Below, piece after piece: positions 17,874 through 26,680 of a stretch of DNA of 64,000 nt; positions within the stretch are counted from its first letter, which is position 1; every line of letters begins with the position of its first letter. The DNA is from Flavobacteriales bacterium (lineage in GTDB: Bacteria > Bacteroidota > Bacteroidia > JACJYZ01), in the NCBI GenBank assembly GCA_020635855.1, contig JACJYZ010000002.1, forward strand, positions 1,674,001 through 1,738,000. The letters are read 5' to 3'. The notes under the pieces were generated by a model. That model saw only the letters and a list, made by a program, of their open reading frames with translations, made no database searches and had not been told where the DNA came from. A program made the translations under genes and the position numbers.

Positions 17874-18113
17874 ATGACTATGGCGATTTCACTCGTAAGA
17901 CTCGACTCATTTGTACAGGACGGTCGCAAAATGATCAAACTTGAATGTGACCCAACCGTGGCTCCGCCCAACCTGACAGATATCATCCAGGGTTGCAGGT
18001 GGGACGATAAAGAACAATGCTGGGTTTTCGAGAATTCAACAGAAACACTCAGTGCCGTGTTCCGTCTTTTTCACAGAAAAGCATGGGTGAGCACGGAAGG
18101 ATTGGTGGCGTGA
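17874..18113 (+). CDS. 79-aa protein resembling an integrase N-terminal arm domain
   Basis: A small protein with an unusually good Shine-Dalgarno (GAGGAGG at 17861-17867, seven bases before ATG), rare in this phylum. The segment KMIKLECDPTVAPPNLTDII then GCRWDDKEQCWVF follows a pattern I know from the first ~70 residues of Bacteroidota tyrosine recombinases (a strand, ...I..I.GARW....K.W.vP). No catalytic domain follows; the protein ends after LFHRKAWVSTEGLVA. It could be a free-standing DNA-binding module, a remnant of an integrase, or an unrelated fold. The assignment rests on this pattern only. Confidence 0.6.
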   Translation: MTMAISLVRLDSFVQDGRKMIKLECDPTVAPPNLTDIIQGCRWDDKEQCWVFENSTETLSAVFRLFHRKAWVSTEGLVA

Positions 18114-18119
18114 GAGCTC

Positions 18120-18240
18120 ACGGTGTTCGCGTAATTGACTCCCTTCGGTCGTGTAAAGGTGCTGCGCTGTAAATTACTCCCTCCGGTCGTGTAATATGCT
18201 GCGCTGTAAAATGAGTAACAAGCTCCCTCCGGTCGCGTAA
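18120..18240. repeat. Short three-fold direct repeat CTCCCTCCGGTCG
   Basis: Three copies of CTCCC(T/T)(C/T)CGGTCGYGTAA occur in about 100 bases, two of them followed by TGCTGCGCTGTAAA. No coding frame is evident. It separates the 79-aa gene from the ilv operon end. Confidence 0.6.
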
Positions 18241-18260
18241 TAGTCCCGGCCCTTTCATTA

Positions 18261-18357
18261 TCCTTACCCCTTTACTTCCTTACCTCCTTACCTCCTTACC
18301 TCCTTACCTCCTTACTTCCTTACTTCCTTACTTCCTTACCCCTTTACCCCTTTACCT
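18261..18357. repeat. Octamer microsatellite CCTTACYT
   Basis: About twelve units of an 8-base motif (CTTACCTC, with CTTACTTC and CTTACCCC variants) run right up to the stop codon of ilvA at 18363. Such pyrimidine-rich arrays are prone to slippage. No function is apparent, although it may affect ilv transcript 3-prime ends. Confidence 0.8.
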
Positions 18358-18362
18358 CACCC

Positions 18363-19646
18363 TCACACCAAAAACTGAAACAGATCCGGGCGGTTGTTCA
18401 GGTATTCAAAAACAAATTGTTTGTCTTTCAGGCGTTGGATGAGTCCGTCGAAGTCGGCCGGGTCCTGCAGCTCAATGCCGATGACGGCTGGTCCGCGTTC
18501 ACGGCTGTTCTTCTTCGAGTATTCGAAATGGGTGATGTCGTCTTTCGGTCCCAGCACATCGTTAAGGAACTCTCGCAAGGCACCGGCCCGCTGCGGGAAC
18601 CTGATGATGAAGTAATGCTTGAGGTTCTCGTACAGCAGTGACCGCTCTTTGATTTCCTCGGTGCGGGTGATGTCGTTGTTGCTGCCGCTCACGACGCAAA
18701 CCACGGTCTTGCCCTTGATCTCTTTTGCATACTGGTCGAGCACGGCGATTGAAAGTGCACCGGCCGGCTCCACCACGATGGCATCTTCGTTGTAAAGCTT
18801 CATGATGGTACTGCACACTTTGCCTTCATGTACCGTCGCCATGCCATCCAGCACTTCCTTACAGAGGGCGAAGGTTTTTTCTCCCACCCGCTTCACGGCA
18901 GCACCATCTACAAAACGTTCGATGGTATCCAGCGTTACCAGCTCCCCTTTTTCCAGGGATATTTTCATGGCGGGCGCCCCTTCGGGTTCCACGCCTATGA
19001 TTTTGGTTTTCGGACTGAGCTGCCGGAACACACTGCCCACGCCGGCTGCCAGGCCACCGCCGCCTACGGGCACAAACAGGAAATCGATGGTTTCACGTTG
19101 ATCTTCCAGGATCTCCATGCCCACCGTTGCCTGGCCTTCGATCACCTTGTTGTCATCGAAGGGATGGATAAAGGTCATGCCATCCTGCTCGCAGCGCGCC
19201 AATGCTTCACGGAACGAGTCGTCGAAAGTGTCGCCCTGCAATACCACTTCCACGGCGTTCTGGCCGAACATGCGTACCTGGTTCACCTTTTGCCTGGGTG
19301 TGGGTGCGGGCATGTAAATCACGCCTTTGATGCCCAGGCGGTGACAGGCATACGCCACACCCTGGGCGTGGTTGCCTGCGCTGGCGCAAATAACACCCTT
19401 GGCCCTGGACGCTTCATCCAGGGAAGCGATCTTGTTGTAGGCGCCGCGGATCTTGTATGATCTCACGGTTTGCAGATCCTCCCTTTTCAGCAACACCCGG
19501 CAACCGTACTTTTCAGACAGGTTGAGGTTGAGCATCAGGGGGGTGCGGTTGACGACTTCATTCAGGCGAAGCTGGGCCTCCCTGACTTTATCAAGGCTGA
19601 CCAGCTCCGCCGTCATGGCATTTTCCTTTACATCCATTATAACCAT
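18363..19646 (-). CDS. ilvA: Threonine ammonia-lyase (threonine dehydratase)
   Basis: PLP enzyme converting threonine to 2-oxobutanoate, the first committed step to isoleucine. The N-terminal catalytic domain (about 1-330) has the PLP lysine in TVRSYKIRGAYNKI, then SAGNHAQGVAYACHRLG and the glycine-rich loop PVGGGGLAAGVG. A single C-terminal ACT-like regulatory domain (YFIIRFPQRAGALREFLNDV) suggests feedback control by Ile/Val. The start is uncertain between ATGs at 19646, 19637 and 19616. I took the first after the ilvC stop, a gap of five bases. It is the last gene of the ilv operon. Confidence 0.92.
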   Translation of the reverse strand: MVIMDVKENAMTAELVSLDKVREAQLRLNEVVNRTPLMLNLNLSEKYGCRVLLKREDLQTVRSYKIRGAYNKIASLDEASRAKGVICASAGNHAQGVAYACHRLGIKGVIYMPAPTPRQKVNQVRMFGQNAVEVVLQGDTFDDSFREALARCEQDGMTFIHPFDDNKVIEGQATVGMEILEDQRETIDFLFVPVGGGGLAAGVGSVFRQLSPKTKIIGVEPEGAPAMKISLEKGELVTLDTIERFVDGAAVKRVGEKTFALCKEVLDGMATVHEGKVCSTIMKLYNEDAIVVEPAGALSIAVLDQYAKEIKGKTVVCVVSGSNNDITRTEEIKERSLLYENLKHYFIIRFPQRAGALREFLNDVLGPKDDITHFEYSKKNSRERGPAVIGIELQDPADFDGLIQRLKDKQFVFEYLNNRPDLFQFLV

Positions 19647-19651
19647 TTGTT

Positions 19652-20701
19652 TTACTTCTGTCTTTCCGGACGAAGCTTGCGCACCTGCGCACCAGCCTGC
19701 CACATTTCCGATTCCTTCAGTTCGGCAAGCTCTTTGGAAAGACGCTCACGGTAATCGTTCTGGCGGTTGGCTTCGATCACAACCTTGGCTTCGTTGCCTG
19801 AAGACACGCTTTGGTACAGGTCTTCAAAAACCGGCGTTACCGCTTCACGGAACTTATGACGCCAGTCGAGTGCACCGCGTTGTGCAGTGGTGGATGTGTT
19901 GGCATACATCCAGTCCATACCGTTCTCAGCCACCAGCGGCATCAGGCTTTGGGTCAGTTCTTCCACCGTTTCATTGAATGCTTCGGAGGGCGAGTGACCG
20001 TGCTTGCGCAGGATGTTGTACTGGGCTTCGAACACACCGGCCAGGGCGCCCATCAGGATGCCGCGCTCTCCGGTGAGGTCGCTGAACACTTCCTTCTTGA
20101 AATCGGTTTCAAAAAGATAGCCGGAGCCCACACCGATACCCAGGGCAACCACCCTGTCGCGGGCTTTACCGGTTGCATCCTGGAAGATGGCGTAGCTGGA
20201 GTTCAATCCTTTTCCTTCCACGAACAAACGACGCAGGGAAGTACCGGAACCCTTGGGGGCTACCAGGATCACGTCTACGTTGGGCGGAGGAATGATACCT
20301 GTCTGATCTTTATAGGTAACGCCGAAGCCGTGTGAGAAATAGAGGGCTTTTCCGTCGGTGAGGTGTTTTTTCACGGTGGGCCAAAGAGCAATCTGACCGG
20401 CATCCGACAACAGGTACTGGATGATGGTGGCCCGCTCGCAGGCTTCTTCGATCTCAAACAGATCCTTGCCTTCTACCCAGCCGTCCTGTACGGCCTTGTC
20501 CCATGACTTGGAACCTTTGCGCTGACCTACGATCACATTGAAACCATTGTCTTTCAGGTTCAGGGATTGACCGGGACCTTGCACACCGTAACCGATTACG
20601 GCTACTACCTCGTCTTTCATTACTTCCCTGGCCTTTTCCAGGGGAAACTCTTCCCGTGTAACAACGTTTTCTTCAACGCCGCCAAAATTGATTTTTGCCA
20701 T
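19652..20701 (-). CDS. ilvC: Ketol-acid reductoisomerase
   Basis: NADPH- and Mg-dependent isomeroreductase, second common step of Val/Ile synthesis, 349 aa. The Rossmann motif reads GYGVQGPGQSLNLKDNG, in place of the more usual GYGSQGHAQALNL. The cofactor loop is VGQRKGSKSWDKA, whose Arg and Ser residues fit NADPH. Further family blocks are HGFGVTYKDQ, PKGSGTSLRR and LTGERGILMGALAGVFEA, the last carrying Mg ligands, with the C-terminal knotted domain after it. It lies between ilvN and ilvA on the same strand. Confidence 0.95.
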   Translation of the reverse strand: MAKINFGGVEENVVTREEFPLEKAREVMKDEVVAVIGYGVQGPGQSLNLKDNGFNVIVGQRKGSKSWDKAVQDGWVEGKDLFEIEEACERATIIQYLLSDAGQIALWPTVKKHLTDGKALYFSHGFGVTYKDQTGIIPPPNVDVILVAPKGSGTSLRRLFVEGKGLNSSYAIFQDATGKARDRVVALGIGVGSGYLFETDFKKEVFSDLTGERGILMGALAGVFEAQYNILRKHGHSPSEAFNETVEELTQSLMPLVAENGMDWMYANTSTTAQRGALDWRHKFREAVTPVFEDLYQSVSSGNEAKVVIEANRQNDYRERLSKELAELKESEMWQAGAQVRKLRPERQK

Positions 20702-20748
20702 GATTTCCTTTTTTAATTTGATTGATGAATAATTAGAATATGATTCGG

Positions 20749-21279
20749 TTATGCTTCCACCCTGCTGTCGAGTTCCCGAAGGTACGCGCTCAGGGCCATG
20801 ATGGGCTTGGTGACTGCCACCCTTCCGGATCTGACAAACTGCAGAACGCCATAGGGTTGCAATGCGTTATATAATGCCTGGGTTTCATCCTTGTGGCCGG
20901 TTTTTTCGATCACCATGAAGTCGGGTTCAACAGCCAGGATGCGCGCATGGTTATCGCGGATGAGGCGTTCTACGTCGCCACCGTTGGACATGACCTTTGT
21001 AGGCACTTTGTAGAGTGCGATCTCCTGGTGGATGACTTCATGTTCTTCATGCACGAATGCCCGGAACACTTCCACCACTTTCTCGATCTGTTTCACAACG
21101 CGCTCCGCAGCGTCCCGTGTGGAGTTCACCACGATGGTGAAGCGGTGGATACCTTTGACTTCCGATTCCGATACCGTCAGGCTTTCGATGTTGATTTTCC
21201 TGCGGTTGAAAATGATGGTGATTTTGTTCAGCAGACCGGCGAAATTCTCGGTGTATACACTGATGGTCAATTCTTTCAT
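20749..21279 (-). CDS. ilvN: Acetolactate synthase small (regulatory) subunit
   Basis: Regulatory subunit that confers valine feedback control on IlvB. The 176 aa match the family (about 160-180). An N-terminal ACT domain (LTISVYTENFAGLLNKITIIFNRRKINIESL) is followed by the ALS small-subunit C-terminal domain (LALYKVPTK-like EIALYKVPTKVMS, then FMVIEKTGHKDETQALYNAL). The gene starts 20 bases after the ilvB stop, the standard pairing. Confidence 0.93.
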   Translation of the reverse strand: MKELTISVYTENFAGLLNKITIIFNRRKINIESLTVSESEVKGIHRFTIVVNSTRDAAERVVKQIEKVVEVFRAFVHEEHEVIHQEIALYKVPTKVMSNGGDVERLIRDNHARILAVEPDFMVIEKTGHKDETQALYNALQPYGVLQFVRSGRVAVTKPIMALSAYLRELDSRVEA

Positions 21280-21299
21280 GACTCGTTTACCTTGTTGTA

Positions 21300-23042
21300 T
21301 TATTTCTCAAGTTTGATTTCTGTTAAGCAAGCACCTGCCGGCACCATCGGAAACACGTTGTCTTCCTTTTCTACCATTACTTCCAGCAGGTAGGGTCCGT
21401 CGTGGTCGAGCATGTTTTTGATGGCTTGCTGCAATCCGTCACGTTCAGACACCCGCTCACTCTCCACGCCGAATGCTTTCGACAGGGCAACGAAATTGGG
21501 GTTGGTCATTTCCGTGAACGAGTACCGTTTTTCAAAGAACAGTTGCTGCCATTGCCTCACCATTCCAAGGAAATTGTTGTTGAGGATCACCACCTTCACG
21601 GCCGCTTTGGTCTGGAAGATGGTTGCCATTTCCTGCAGTGTCATCTGGAAACCTCCGTCGCCGATGATGGCCACCACTTCCCTGTCGGGTCTTCCGATCT
21701 TGGCGCCGAGGGCAGCGGGCAATGCGAAGCCCATGGTGCCTAGTCCGCCTGATGTAACGTTGCTGTCGGGCTTCCGGAATTTGTAGAACCTGGCGCCGAT
21801 CATCTGGTGCTGGCCTACGTCCGTTACCACAATGGCTTCCCCTTTTGTCATTTCCGACAACATGTTCACCACTTCAGACATGCGCAATTCGTCGCCCGTT
21901 GGGTTAAGGGCTTCATGGGTTACTTTTTCTTCTTCTTTCTTCGTGCAAGCTTCGAATTCTGCCAGCCATTCGGGATGGGATTGTTTCTCAAGCAGCGGCA
22001 GCAACGCTTCGAGTGCAAGTTTTGCGTCTGCATTCACCGGCACGTCCGCTTTCACGTTCTTGTGTATCTCCGCCGGGTCAATCTCGATGTGGATCACCTT
22101 GGCCTGTTTCGCATAGGTGGAAAGCTTTCCGGTTACGCGGTCGTCAAAGCGCATCCCCACGGCAAGAAGCACATCACATGAATTGGTGAGGATGTTGGGA
22201 CCGTAATTGCCATGCATACCCAGCATACCCACATACAGCGGGTGATCAGGGGGGAATGCCGACAATCCGAGCAGCGTAGAAGCCACAGGGATACCGGCTT
22301 TTTCAGCAACCTTTTGCAAAGCGTCCGTTGCACCGGAGATGAGGATACCGTGTCCGGCAAGTATATAAGGGCGCTGTGCATTGTTCAGCAGTTCTGCAGC
22401 TTTCTTCACTTCCTCCATGTCTAACTTCGGAGCCGGCACATAGCTGCGCACCTGTTTGCATGGTTTATACTGGAAGTCCAGTTCTCCGAACTGTGCATCT
22501 TTGGTGATATCCACGACAACCGGACCGGGTCTTCCGGATTTTGCCAGGAAGAAAGCTTTGGCGATGGCTGCCGGTATTTCTTCCGCGGACGTCACCTGAT
22601 AGTTCCATTTGGTTACCGGCATGGAGATACCGATCACGTCTGTTTCCTGAAAGGCGTCTGTTCCCAGCAAAGCGCTCACCACCTGTCCGGTGATACACAC
22701 CATGGGCGTTGAATCGATGCAGGCGTCGGCGATACCTGTGATCAGGTTGGTGGCACCGGGACCGGATGTGGCGAAACAAACGCCCACCTTACCGGTTACC
22801 CTGGCGTACCCCTGGGCTGCGTGTGTGGCACCTTGTTCGTGGCGCACCAGCACGTGGTTCACCTGATCCTGGTAGTCATACAATGCATCGTAAATGGGCA
22901 TGATGGCGCCACCTGGGTAACCGAAAATGGTGTCCACACCTTCATGCAAAAGGGCCTGGATCACGGCTTCGGATCCGGTCATTTTACCTTTCTTAAGGGC
23001 GGTTGGTGCCTGGGGGGCCTTGGTTTTAACAGCAGTACTCAT
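21300..23042 (-). CDS. ilvB: Acetolactate synthase large (catalytic) subunit
   Basis: ThDP- and FAD-dependent enzyme making 2-acetolactate or 2-aceto-2-hydroxybutyrate, 580 aa. The catalytic Glu lies in LVRHEQGATHAAQGYAR. The middle domain includes GMLGMHGNYGPNILTN. The ThDP/Mg motif GDGGFQMTLQEMATI continues to ILNNN at the expected spacing, and the C-terminus GPYLLEVMVEKEDNVFPM is conserved. A Lys/Ala/Pro-rich N-terminal extension of about 20 residues (TKAPQAPTALKKG) precedes the first domain. It lies between ilvD and ilvN. Confidence 0.95.
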   Translation of the reverse strand: MSTAVKTKAPQAPTALKKGKMTGSEAVIQALLHEGVDTIFGYPGGAIMPIYDALYDYQDQVNHVLVRHEQGATHAAQGYARVTGKVGVCFATSGPGATNLITGIADACIDSTPMVCITGQVVSALLGTDAFQETDVIGISMPVTKWNYQVTSAEEIPAAIAKAFFLAKSGRPGPVVVDITKDAQFGELDFQYKPCKQVRSYVPAPKLDMEEVKKAAELLNNAQRPYILAGHGILISGATDALQKVAEKAGIPVASTLLGLSAFPPDHPLYVGMLGMHGNYGPNILTNSCDVLLAVGMRFDDRVTGKLSTYAKQAKVIHIEIDPAEIHKNVKADVPVNADAKLALEALLPLLEKQSHPEWLAEFEACTKKEEEKVTHEALNPTGDELRMSEVVNMLSEMTKGEAIVVTDVGQHQMIGARFYKFRKPDSNVTSGGLGTMGFALPAALGAKIGRPDREVVAIIGDGGFQMTLQEMATIFQTKAAVKVVILNNNFLGMVRQWQQLFFEKRYSFTEMTNPNFVALSKAFGVESERVSERDGLQQAIKNMLDHDGPYLLEVMVEKEDNVFPMVPAGACLTEIKLEK

Positions 23043-23063
23043 GTTTTTGTCTTTTCAATTTTC

Positions 23064-24746
23064 TTAGAGATCGGTCACGCATCCCTGCGAAGCAGAGGAA
23101 ACGGATTTCGCATATTTATATAAGATTCCCTGGTTGTGCAGGGGTTCTGGTTTCACCCATTTGTTTTTTCGTTGCTGAAGTTCCGCTTCGCTGATCTTTA
23201 CTTCCATGACGCGGTTGCGTGCGTCAATGGAAATCGTGTCGCCATCCTGAACAAGGGCGATGGCGCCTCCTTCCATGGCTTCCGGTGTGATGTGCCCGAC
23301 CACGAAGCCGTGCGTACCTCCGGAGAACCGGCCGTCGGTGATCAGGGCTACTTCCTTTCCGAGTCCGGCGCCCATGATGGCTGAGGTCGGCTTAAGCATC
23401 TCCGGCATACCCGGACCGCCCTTGGGACCTACATACCGGATCACCACCACATCACCTTTCTTCACCTTGCCGGCCATGATCCCGTCATTTGCTTCGAACT
23501 CGCTGTTGAATACGCGCGCGGTTCCTTCAAAATGGTCGCCTTCTTTCCCGGTGATTTTGGCCACCGAGCCTTCCGGCGCCAGGTTACCGTAAAGGATCTG
23601 GATGTGACCGGTGGCTTTGATGGGTTTGTCCAGGGCGTGGATGACTTCCTGTCCGGCTGCCAGCGGTTTCACATCCGCCAGGTTTTCGGCCAGGGTTTTT
23701 CCGGTAACGGTCAGGCAATCGCCATGCAGGTAACCGGCATCCAGCAGAACTTTCATGACTGCCGGAACGCCACCCACGATGTGGAGGTCTTCCATCAGGA
23801 AGCGACCGCTGGGTTTCAAGTCGGCGATGAACGGAACCTTGTCGCTGATGGCCTGAAAATCTTCCAGGCCCCATTTGAGTCCGGCTGCCCTTGCAATGGC
23901 AAGGAAGTGAAGTACGGCATTGGTGGAACCGCCGAGGGCCATCACGAGCGTGATGGCATTTTCGAACGACTTCCGGTTCACGATATCGGAAGGCTTGATG
24001 TTCTTTTCGAGCAGCACCTTGATGGCCTCACCAGCCGCCACGCATTCTTTTTTCTTGGCTTCGCTTTCGGCGGGGTTGGATGAGCTGTAAGGCAGGCTCA
24101 GTCCCAACGCCTCGATAGCGGTTGCCATGGTATTGGCGGTGTACATTCCGCCGCATGCACCGGGTCCGGGGCATGCGTTATGGATGACACCCTGAAAATC
24201 TTCTTCATTGAGTTTGCCAGCCAGTTTTTCGCCGAGTGCTTCGAAGGCGGAAACCACATCCAGTTTGCGATCGTGGTAACATCCCGGGGCGATGGTACCG
24301 CCATACACCATGATGGAGGGGCGGTCCAGCCGGCACATGGCCATAACGGATCCGGGCATGTTCTTGTCGCAACCGACCACGGCCACCAGTGCATCGTATC
24401 CCATGGCACCCACCACGGTTTCCATCGAATCAGCGATGATATCGCGGGAAGGCAGGGAGTAGCGCATACCGGGTGTACCCATGGAGATACCGTCACTGAC
24501 GCCGATGGTGTTAAATATCAACCCAACCAGTCCCGCATGCGATGCACCTTCTTTCACAAAAGTTGCCAGGTGGTTCAGGTGCATGTTACAGGGATTGCCC
24601 TCGTAACCGGTGCTGGCAATGCCTACCTGAGCTTTTTTCAGATCTTCATCTGTAAGTCCGATGGCATGAAGCATGGCTTGCGCGGCTGGCTGGGTCGGGT
24701 CCTGGGTGAGGACTCTGCTGTACTTGTTTAAATCTTTACTCGACAT
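23064..24746 (-). CDS. ilvD: Dihydroxy-acid dehydratase
   Basis: Iron-sulfur enzyme for the third step of Val/Ile synthesis, 560 aa. The cluster cysteines are in GNPCNMHLN, GCDKNMPGSVMAMCRLDRPS and ACPGPGACGGMYTANTM. The C-terminal half includes GMPEMLKPTSAIMG and LITDGRFSGGTHGFVVGHITPEA, the signature region with the catalytic Ser. It follows ilvE by 37 bases in the operon. Confidence 0.95.
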   Translation of the reverse strand: MSSKDLNKYSRVLTQDPTQPAAQAMLHAIGLTDEDLKKAQVGIASTGYEGNPCNMHLNHLATFVKEGASHAGLVGLIFNTIGVSDGISMGTPGMRYSLPSRDIIADSMETVVGAMGYDALVAVVGCDKNMPGSVMAMCRLDRPSIMVYGGTIAPGCYHDRKLDVVSAFEALGEKLAGKLNEEDFQGVIHNACPGPGACGGMYTANTMATAIEALGLSLPYSSSNPAESEAKKKECVAAGEAIKVLLEKNIKPSDIVNRKSFENAITLVMALGGSTNAVLHFLAIARAAGLKWGLEDFQAISDKVPFIADLKPSGRFLMEDLHIVGGVPAVMKVLLDAGYLHGDCLTVTGKTLAENLADVKPLAAGQEVIHALDKPIKATGHIQILYGNLAPEGSVAKITGKEGDHFEGTARVFNSEFEANDGIMAGKVKKGDVVVIRYVGPKGGPGMPEMLKPTSAIMGAGLGKEVALITDGRFSGGTHGFVVGHITPEAMEGGAIALVQDGDTISIDARNRVMEVKISEAELQQRKNKWVKPEPLHNQGILYKYAKSVSSASQGCVTDL

Positions 24747-24783
24747 GTTGTAGCAATTGAAATTGAATGTTTGAAGCGATAAA

Positions 24784-25674
24784 CTATACGGAACTGTGGA
24801 TGATGCGCTCGGAGTGGGTCACGATCTGTCGGTATTTGTTGGACAGGAGGTATCCGAGTGAATCTTTCCACTCCAGTGGGAATATGTATTCGTCAAGGGA
24901 AAGGATGCCGGCCACTTCAGCGGCTGTACCTACGAAAAACGCACTGTCTGCGCTGTATGCGAACTCAGGTGTGATGTCGGCTTCTTCCACCGGGATGGCA
25001 AGATCCCTGCATATTTCCAGCATGGTGGTTCGGGTGATACCCGGAAGGATATTGCCCCTGGCGGGGGTGAACAGCTTGCCGTCCTTTTCAAAGAAAATAT
25101 TGGCACCGGAGCCTTCAGCCACGAAGCCACGTTGGTCCATCAACAATGCCTCATCATAACCGTTTTGTCTGGCTTCCTGTGTGGCCAGGATGGAATTCAC
25201 ATAGTGGCCACATACTTTGGCCTCCACGTGAAAGGCTTTGGGATTGGGACGCTGATAGGAGGATGTCATCACTCGGGACAAGGTATCTCCCAGGTACCTG
25301 CCCCATTGCCAGGTCGCCATCATTACATGTGTATCTGCCGCCGGCGCCAGGCTCATGTTTTCGCCGGCAAAGATGATGGGGCGGATATAAGCATCTTTCA
25401 GGTTGTTACGCTCGATCAGTTCATAAGCAATGTCCGTCAGCTCCTGAACGGAGTACGGACAAGCCAGGTGCATTTTACCTGCACTGAACAGAAGGCGGTG
25501 AAAATGCGCAGCTGCTTTGAAAATCTTAGGGCCGGCCGCCGTTTTGTATGACCGGATACCTTCAAAAGCACCGTTGCCATAGTGCAGAGACTGGCTGAAA
25601 AGACTGGCTTTTGTTTCGCCGGCTTTGGCAAATTCTCCGTCATAAAAAAGGATGGTGTCTTCTGTATAGTACAT
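24784..25674 (-). CDS. ilvE: Branched-chain-amino-acid aminotransferase
   Basis: Class IV PLP aminotransferase catalysing the last step for Val, Leu and Ile, 296 aa. The N-terminus (YYTEDTILFYDGEF, SLHYGNGAFEGIRSY) and HVEAKVCGHYVNSILATQEA, with the Schiff-base Lys, are clear. The signature MDQRGFVAEGSGANIFF, then ILPGITRTTMLEI, follows the family. It is the first structural gene after the leader region at 25838-25970. A -7-like box (TACCTTTG, minus strand, 25709-25716) just upstream may be a second promoter that bypasses the attenuator. Confidence 0.94.
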   Translation of the reverse strand: MYYTEDTILFYDGEFAKAGETKASLFSQSLHYGNGAFEGIRSYKTAAGPKIFKAAAHFHRLLFSAGKMHLACPYSVQELTDIAYELIERNNLKDAYIRPIIFAGENMSLAPAADTHVMMATWQWGRYLGDTLSRVMTSSYQRPNPKAFHVEAKVCGHYVNSILATQEARQNGYDEALLMDQRGFVAEGSGANIFFEKDGKLFTPARGNILPGITRTTMLEICRDLAIPVEEADITPEFAYSADSAFFVGTAAEVAGILSLDEYIFPLEWKDSLGYLLSNKYRQIVTHSERIIHSSV

Positions 25675-25837
25675 GATGTTACGGATTAGCGGTTCCGTTT
25701 ATCTTTTACAAAGGTATTTCCACTGGGTTTTATGGATACATTCGAAAAGATTAAACTTTACGATGTTCAAGCATGATTTTTGGTCATTACATTTAATTTT
25801 AATGGCAAATTTTCTTATTCCTTCTATGATTTTCAAC

Positions 25838-25873
25838 AAAAAAAAGCGGCCATCCTGTTGAGAATGGCCGCTT
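25838..25873 (-). terminator. Attenuator terminator of the ilv operon leader
   Basis: On the minus strand the stem AGCGGCCAT / ATGGCCGCT (plus-strand 25845-25853 and 25864-25872) has a 10-base loop and is followed by eight T. It lies between the leader peptide stop (25893) and ilvE (25674). Its 5-prime arm region (CCATTCTCA on the transcript) is perfectly complementary to the last codons of the leader peptide, so the two structures are mutually exclusive. Confidence 0.88.
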
Positions 25874-25892
25874 GCGCTTTGTATCTGATCTT

Positions 25893-25970
25893 TTACACCA
25901 TTCTCATACCGGGCGAGGTAATAATGACCACGCGAATGACGATTTGAGAAATGATGTTGATGAGTTTCAT
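25893..25970 (-). CDS. ilv operon leader peptide (25 aa, Ile/Val-rich)
   Basis: A short frame ATG to TAA directly upstream of the terminator. The peptide begins MKLINIISQIVIRVVIIT and ends PGMRMV. It has seven Ile, four Val and one Leu in 25 residues, including IVI, VVII and II runs. This is the signature of a ribosome-mediated attenuation leader for a branched-chain operon. Codons 22-25 overlap the 9-base segment TGAGAATGG (transcript sense; plus-strand 25898-25906), which can pair with the terminator 5-prime arm. Stalling at Ile/Val codons would leave that segment free to form the antiterminator. A ribosome reaching the stop would cover it and permit termination. Confidence 0.85.
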   Translation of the reverse strand: MKLINIISQIVIRVVIITSPGMRMV

Positions 25971-26169
25971 GTGTTGCAATAACAATTCGTGAGCAAAGGA
26001 AGAAAACGAAATCGACAACTGCAAGTGCCGGTGCGAAAATCGCAAAACTTCATGTTGGCATCACACAAAAAAGACCTTTCCGATGCTCCACATGTTTTTC
26101 ATATTGTCATCATATTTCTAAATTCGTTGTCTCCGGCAAATAAAAATCATGTACTGAACCATTCAACCT

Positions 26170-26592
26170 ATGAAAAGCTTTCTCCAACGATCCATGCATG
26201 CGGGCATGATCGCATCCGCCCTTCTTCTTTTTAACCAGTGCAGCAATGCGCAGGACGCCCAATCTGCCCCTGGCAGCGTACAGCATGTGGATGCGGCCGC
26301 TTTTGATCAGGCAATGAAAGCCGAACCGGGACAGCTGGTAGATGTACGCACGCCTGACGAATATTCCGAAGGACACCTGGAAGGCGCCGTGAACATCGAT
26401 TTCTATGATGAGCATTTCAAGGAGAACTGCAGCAGGCTCGACAAGGAGAAAACGGTGTACGTGTATTGTCATTCCGGAGGCAGGAGCGGAAAAGCCACTG
26501 ACATGCTGCACGAGGAAGGCTTCAAATCAGTCGTTGATCTGTCAGGAGGCATCACAGGCTGGAAGGAAGCCGGAATGCCGGTTACCCGCTGA
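26170..26592 (+). CDS. Rhodanese-like domain lipoprotein
   Basis: A 140-aa exported protein with one rhodanese domain. The N-terminus MIASALLLFNQCSNAQ has a lipobox-like Cys, so it is probably a lipoprotein. The domain shows VDVRTPDEYSEGHLEGAVNIDF and the active-site loop YVYCHSGGRSGKA, with the catalytic Cys present. It ends with LSGGITGWKEAGMPV, the usual rhodanese C-terminus. It could transfer sulfane sulfur or act in thiol handling in the periplasm. The substrate is unknown. It stands alone, divergent from the ilv leader. Confidence 0.85.
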   Translation: MKSFLQRSMHAGMIASALLLFNQCSNAQDAQSAPGSVQHVDAAAFDQAMKAEPGQLVDVRTPDEYSEGHLEGAVNIDFYDEHFKENCSRLDKEKTVYVYCHSGGRSGKATDMLHEEGFKSVVDLSGGITGWKEAGMPVTR

Positions 26593-26680
26593 CAGCACCA
26601 TTGATCAATATCAGCAGATGTGATGACACGCATCAGTTTGCATTCGCCACAATATCTTTAACATTGCAAAAAACATCCTC

